DNA from: Deltaproteobacteria bacterium
GTDB taxonomy: Bacteria > Desulfobacterota > Desulfuromonadia > Geobacterales > Geobacteraceae
Length of the DNA: 6,513 nucleotides
NCBI GenBank assembly: GCA_021810985.1
Contig: JAJZQA010000154.1
Location: 1 to 6,513 of the forward strand
Direction: 5' to 3'
In this document: positions 4,508 to 6,513 of the stretch, one piece after another
Numbering within the stretch: the first letter of the stretch is position 1
Layout: every line of letters starts with the position of its first letter
Position numbers and translations under genes: made by a program
The notes under the pieces: model-generated
Told to the model about the DNA's origin: nothing
Database searches by the model: none
The model's input: only the letters and a program-made list of their open reading frames with translations

Positions 4508-6100
4508 ATGACGGCTGCCGATGTGAAATTGGCGGATAAACTGCGCACGGTGGTGCGCGGGCAGGTCCTGACGGACCAGGAGAGCCTGCGTCACTACTCA
4601 TTTGATCAGAGCATTTATCAGATCGAGCCGCGCGTCGTGGTGCTGCCGTATGATGTTGAGGATACTCAACGGCTGGTCATCTTTGCCGCCCGGGAGGGGA
4701 TGCCGATTACCGCCCGGGGCGGTGGTTCCGGTACCGCGGGCAGTGCCCTGGGGAGCGGCATCGTCATGGTGCTGCCGGAACATGACTGCTGGAACAGGAT
4801 CAGTGATTTCGCCCTTTCCGCTGACAAGGCCCGGGTCCGGGCCGGTGCCGGAGTCTATCACAACCAGCTGCAGGATTATCTCCGGCAGCGCGGTTTCTTT
4901 TTGCCCGCTGACGTTACCAGCGCGGAAATCAGCCGCATCGGCGGAAATATCGCCACCAAGGCGAGTGGGCCGCATGCCTTGCGCTATGGCTCCATCGACG
5001 GTTTTCTGGAGCAGGTTACCTTTGTCAGCGATCGGGGCGAAGTTGTCGATACCGGCGATGAAACCACCATTCCGGAGCGTTTCCGGACACGCCTGGCCGA
5101 GCTGCGGCAGCGTCTCCATGCGGACCGGGCGGCAATGGCGCTGCTTGAGACCCGCCGTCATCTGAAAACGGCCAGCGGCTACAACCTTTTTGCCTTTCTC
5201 GATGATCCTGCCAGCGGAAAGCTGATCGCCCGGCTGCTCGCGGGCAGTGTCGGTACCCTCGGTCTGGTCACCGAAGCAACGGTGCGGGCGGAACCCTCTG
5301 AACGACAGCAGGTTGTCATCCTGCTCTATTTCGCTGACCTGGCCGAGACGGCGAGGGCGGTCTGCGCGCTTCGCGAGCTTCCTGTTGCAGCCATCGAACT
5401 GATAAGCCGGGAGACGATGGGAATCCTTCGTCGCCGTAGCCAGCTGCCTGAGTCCCTGGCGGTCGATGCCAACCTGGTGCTGGTGGAGTTGTCCGGCCCG
5501 ACAGCAGAGACGGAGCTGGAGAAGGTTGAAAAATTGTTGCGCGTCGAGAGTTTTCGGCTGCTCGCGGTTCCGGTCGTGGCCAGAGATGCCGAAGAGATTG
5601 CGCGGCTCTGGGCGGTGCGCAAACAGCTCCTCTGGTTGATTCGTAATCCGCAACCCGGTTTTCAAGCGCTGTCGGTGGTCAATGACGTGGGGGTGCCGCC
5701 CGAGCACCTGGCCGGATTCATCTCAGAAGTGGAACAGGTCTTTGCCCGTCAGCGGCTCACTTCGCTGATCTACGGCCATGCCGGCAGCGGTAACCTGCAT
5801 CTGCGTCCCCTGTTCGACCTGACGCTGCCCGGCTTGCCCGCCCGGATTCAACGGCTGGCTGATGAGATTTACCAGGTGGTCTTGCGCTACGGTGGAACGA
5901 TTTCCGGCGAACATGGCATGGGCCGGCTGCGGGCGCCGTATCTGTCACGGGAGTGGGGCGCGGACCTCTACGGCTACATGCATGAGGTGAAGGAGATCTT
6001 TGATCCCGGTGAACTGTTCAATCCGGGGGTGGTGTTCAGCGACAGTCCGATTACCGATCACCTGCGGGAAGAATTACTGCCCGCGGAAAAGAGCGGTTAA
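4508..6100 (+). CDS. FAD-linked 2-hydroxyacid dehydrogenase (GlcD / D-lactate dehydrogenase type)
   Basis: 530 residues, no signal peptide. Residues about 40-215 are the PCMH/FAD_binding_4 domain: VVLPYDVEDTQRLV, ARGGGSGTAGSALG (69-82), FLPADVTSAEISRIGGNIAT (131-150) and YGSIDGFL. GSVGTLGLVTE follows at 247-257. Residues about 270-510 are the FAD-oxidase C domain with the metal/substrate motifs GHAGSGNLHLRP (423-434; H424, H431) and SGEHG (466-470), then FDPGELFNPG at 498-507. Family members oxidise D-lactate, glycolate or D-2-hydroxyglutarate, passing electrons to an Fe-S partner, cytochrome or quinone. The C-terminal text (GRLRAPYLSREWG, ITDHLR) resembles the flavin half of large YdiJ-type proteins, but the Fe-S half with CxxCxxC clusters is absent and the next gene does not supply it. 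Length is slightly above the typical 460-500 of GlcD. The start at 4508 has AAAGGG five bases upstream. The exact substrate is not determinable. Confidence 0.9.
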   Translation: MTAADVKLADKLRTVVRGQVLTDQESLRHYSFDQSIYQIEPRVVVLPYDVEDTQRLVIFAAREGMPITARGGGSGTAGSALGSGIVMVLPEHDCWNRISDFALSADKARVRAGAGVYHNQLQDYLRQRGFFLPADVTSAEISRIGGNIATKASGPHALRYGSIDGFLEQVTFVSDRGEVVDTGDETTIPERFRTRLAELRQRLHADRAAMALLETRRHLKTASGYNLFAFLDDPASGKLIARLLAGSVGTLGLVTEATVRAEPSERQQVVILLYFADLAETARAVCALRELPVAAIELISRETMGILRRRSQLPESLAVDANLVLVELSGPTAETELEKVEKLLRVESFRLLAVPVVARDAEEIARLWAVRKQLLWLIRNPQPGFQALSVVNDVGVPPEHLAGFISEVEQVFARQRLTSLIYGHAGSGNLHLRPLFDLTLPGLPARIQRLADEIYQVVLRYGGTISGEHGMGRLRAPYLSREWGADLYGYMHEVKEIFDPGELFNPGVVFSDSPITDHLREELLPAEKSG

Positions 6101-6167
6101 CAGGCTGATAGTGCAGGCGGTGGTTTTCAGAAGGTAGCAGCCGCGGGTGGATAAGGAATATCTTCCG

Positions 6168-6183
6168 GGACAGCTTGCTGTCC
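6168..6183 (+). repeat. Small stable hairpin before the last gene
   Basis: GGACAG (6168-6173), loop CTTG, CTGTCC (6178-6183): a perfect six-pair stem with a CUUG tetraloop closed by G-C, a stable RNA loop type. It ends six bases before the GAGG ribosome binding site (6189-6192) of the gene at 6199. No U-run follows, so it is not a terminator; an mRNA stability or translational role is possible. Confidence 0.4.
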
Positions 6184-6198
6184 GTATCGAGGTGTACT

Positions 6199-6513
6199 AT
6201 GGCACAAGCACGAGGATTTTACTGGGAAAGACACCCTGCCGCCGAGCGGTTTGTCCTGGAACTGCTCTCTGTCTGCCGCCTGCAAAGTGCTACCCTGGCA
6301 CTTTTCGAGGAGCGGCTGATTCGGCAGTCCAGTTGCCGTTTGCTCGATTGGGTCGACCATCTGCTGCTGCGCGACTCCCGGCAACTCAGCGACAAACTGA
6401 CCGTACTCGGTTTTGTCGTCCAGCCGTCCGGCGATCAGGATGTCTGGCTGCATCCCGGGACGCAACTCCCCCGGGTCGTGCTGAACCGCCGGGCACCTTG
6501 CTGCCCCGTTCGA
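6199..6513 (+). CDS. Unrecognised protein, 3' end outside window
   Basis: ATG at 6199, with GAGG at 6189-6192, opens a frame that stays open to the right edge (105 residues). The protein begins MAQARGFYWERHPAAERFVL and continues with a leucine-rich helical segment (ELLSVCRLQSATLALFEERL), a distinctive SSCRLLDWVDHLLL (residues 47-60) and then LGFVVQ and VWLHPGTQLPRVVL (84-97). No signal peptide, membrane segment or known catalytic motif is visible in this part, and it has no Cys cluster that would make it the Fe-S partner of the flavoprotein upstream. The 98-base gap and same strand allow cotranscription with that gene. Coding is supported by protein-like composition, the ribosome site and uninterrupted length. 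The function is unknown to me. Confidence 0.75.
   Translation, partial: MAQARGFYWERHPAAERFVLELLSVCRLQSATLALFEERLIRQSSCRLLDWVDHLLLRDSRQLSDKLTVLGFVVQPSGDQDVWLHPGTQLPRVVLNRRAPCCPVR

Noticed and set aside
4222..4548. 108-residue minus-strand ORF across the divergent promoter region
   Set aside because: Overlaps both predicted promoters and the flavoprotein start; no recognisable protein similarity.
1..6513. CRISPR array, tRNA, insertion sequence ends or attachment sites
   Set aside because: No regularly spaced repeats, cloverleaf, transposase text or terminal inverted repeats with target duplications were found by eye.

Overview
The window looks like a chromosomal stretch from a delta-type proteobacterium, most likely the Desulfuromonadia (Geobacter, Pelobacter or Desulfuromonas relatives). 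This is an inference from three things: the style of a GEMM-I (cyclic dinucleotide) riboswitch on the minus strand, an HD-GYP signalling protein beside it, and a stand-alone FAD-linked 2-hydroxyacid dehydrogenase. No ribosomal or other definitive taxonomic marker is present. The glcD-like gene is visibly GC-rich. The 1120-1450 intergenic stretch is AT-rich.

Layout. Positions 1-681 (minus) hold the N-terminal 227 residues of an exported protein with a caspase-like (clan CD-like) beta-strand/His-Gly signature; the gene runs off the left edge. Its long leader (682 to about 1000) contains a GEMM-I aptamer at about 917-999 whose 3' half is also the 5' arm of a strong intrinsic terminator (885-935). 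This is a textbook transcriptional switch. Positions 1000-1448 have no convincing large gene but hold two candidate RNA structures and one possible 27-residue ORF. Positions 1449-2420 (plus) encode an HD-GYP protein, probably a cyclic-di-GMP phosphodiesterase. Positions 2470-2667 (minus) hold the decayed start of an ABC-transporter ATPase gene. It lies in the same frame as, and immediately after, the stop of a 473-residue PLP enzyme of the Cys/Met metabolism family (2668-4089, minus). A divergent intergenic region (4090-4507) carries one promoter-like sequence for each flanking gene. Positions 4508-6100 (plus) encode a GlcD/D-lactate-dehydrogenase-type flavoprotein. It is followed after 98 bases by the start of an unrecognised gene (6199 to the right edge).

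How the parts may work together. The left third looks like a small cyclic-dinucleotide neighbourhood: an HD-GYP enzyme that probably degrades the messenger is divergent from an exported protein whose transcription is probably gated by a messenger-sensing riboswitch. By my hand alignment the aptamer has A at the position equivalent to Vc2 G20, with a C-G pair replacing the usual G21-C46 pair. A20 is associated with 3',3'-cGAMP recognition in Geobacter GEMM-I RNAs, so the ligand is open. The right two thirds are metabolic (sulfur amino acid chemistry and 2-hydroxyacid oxidation), with no evident link to the signalling part.
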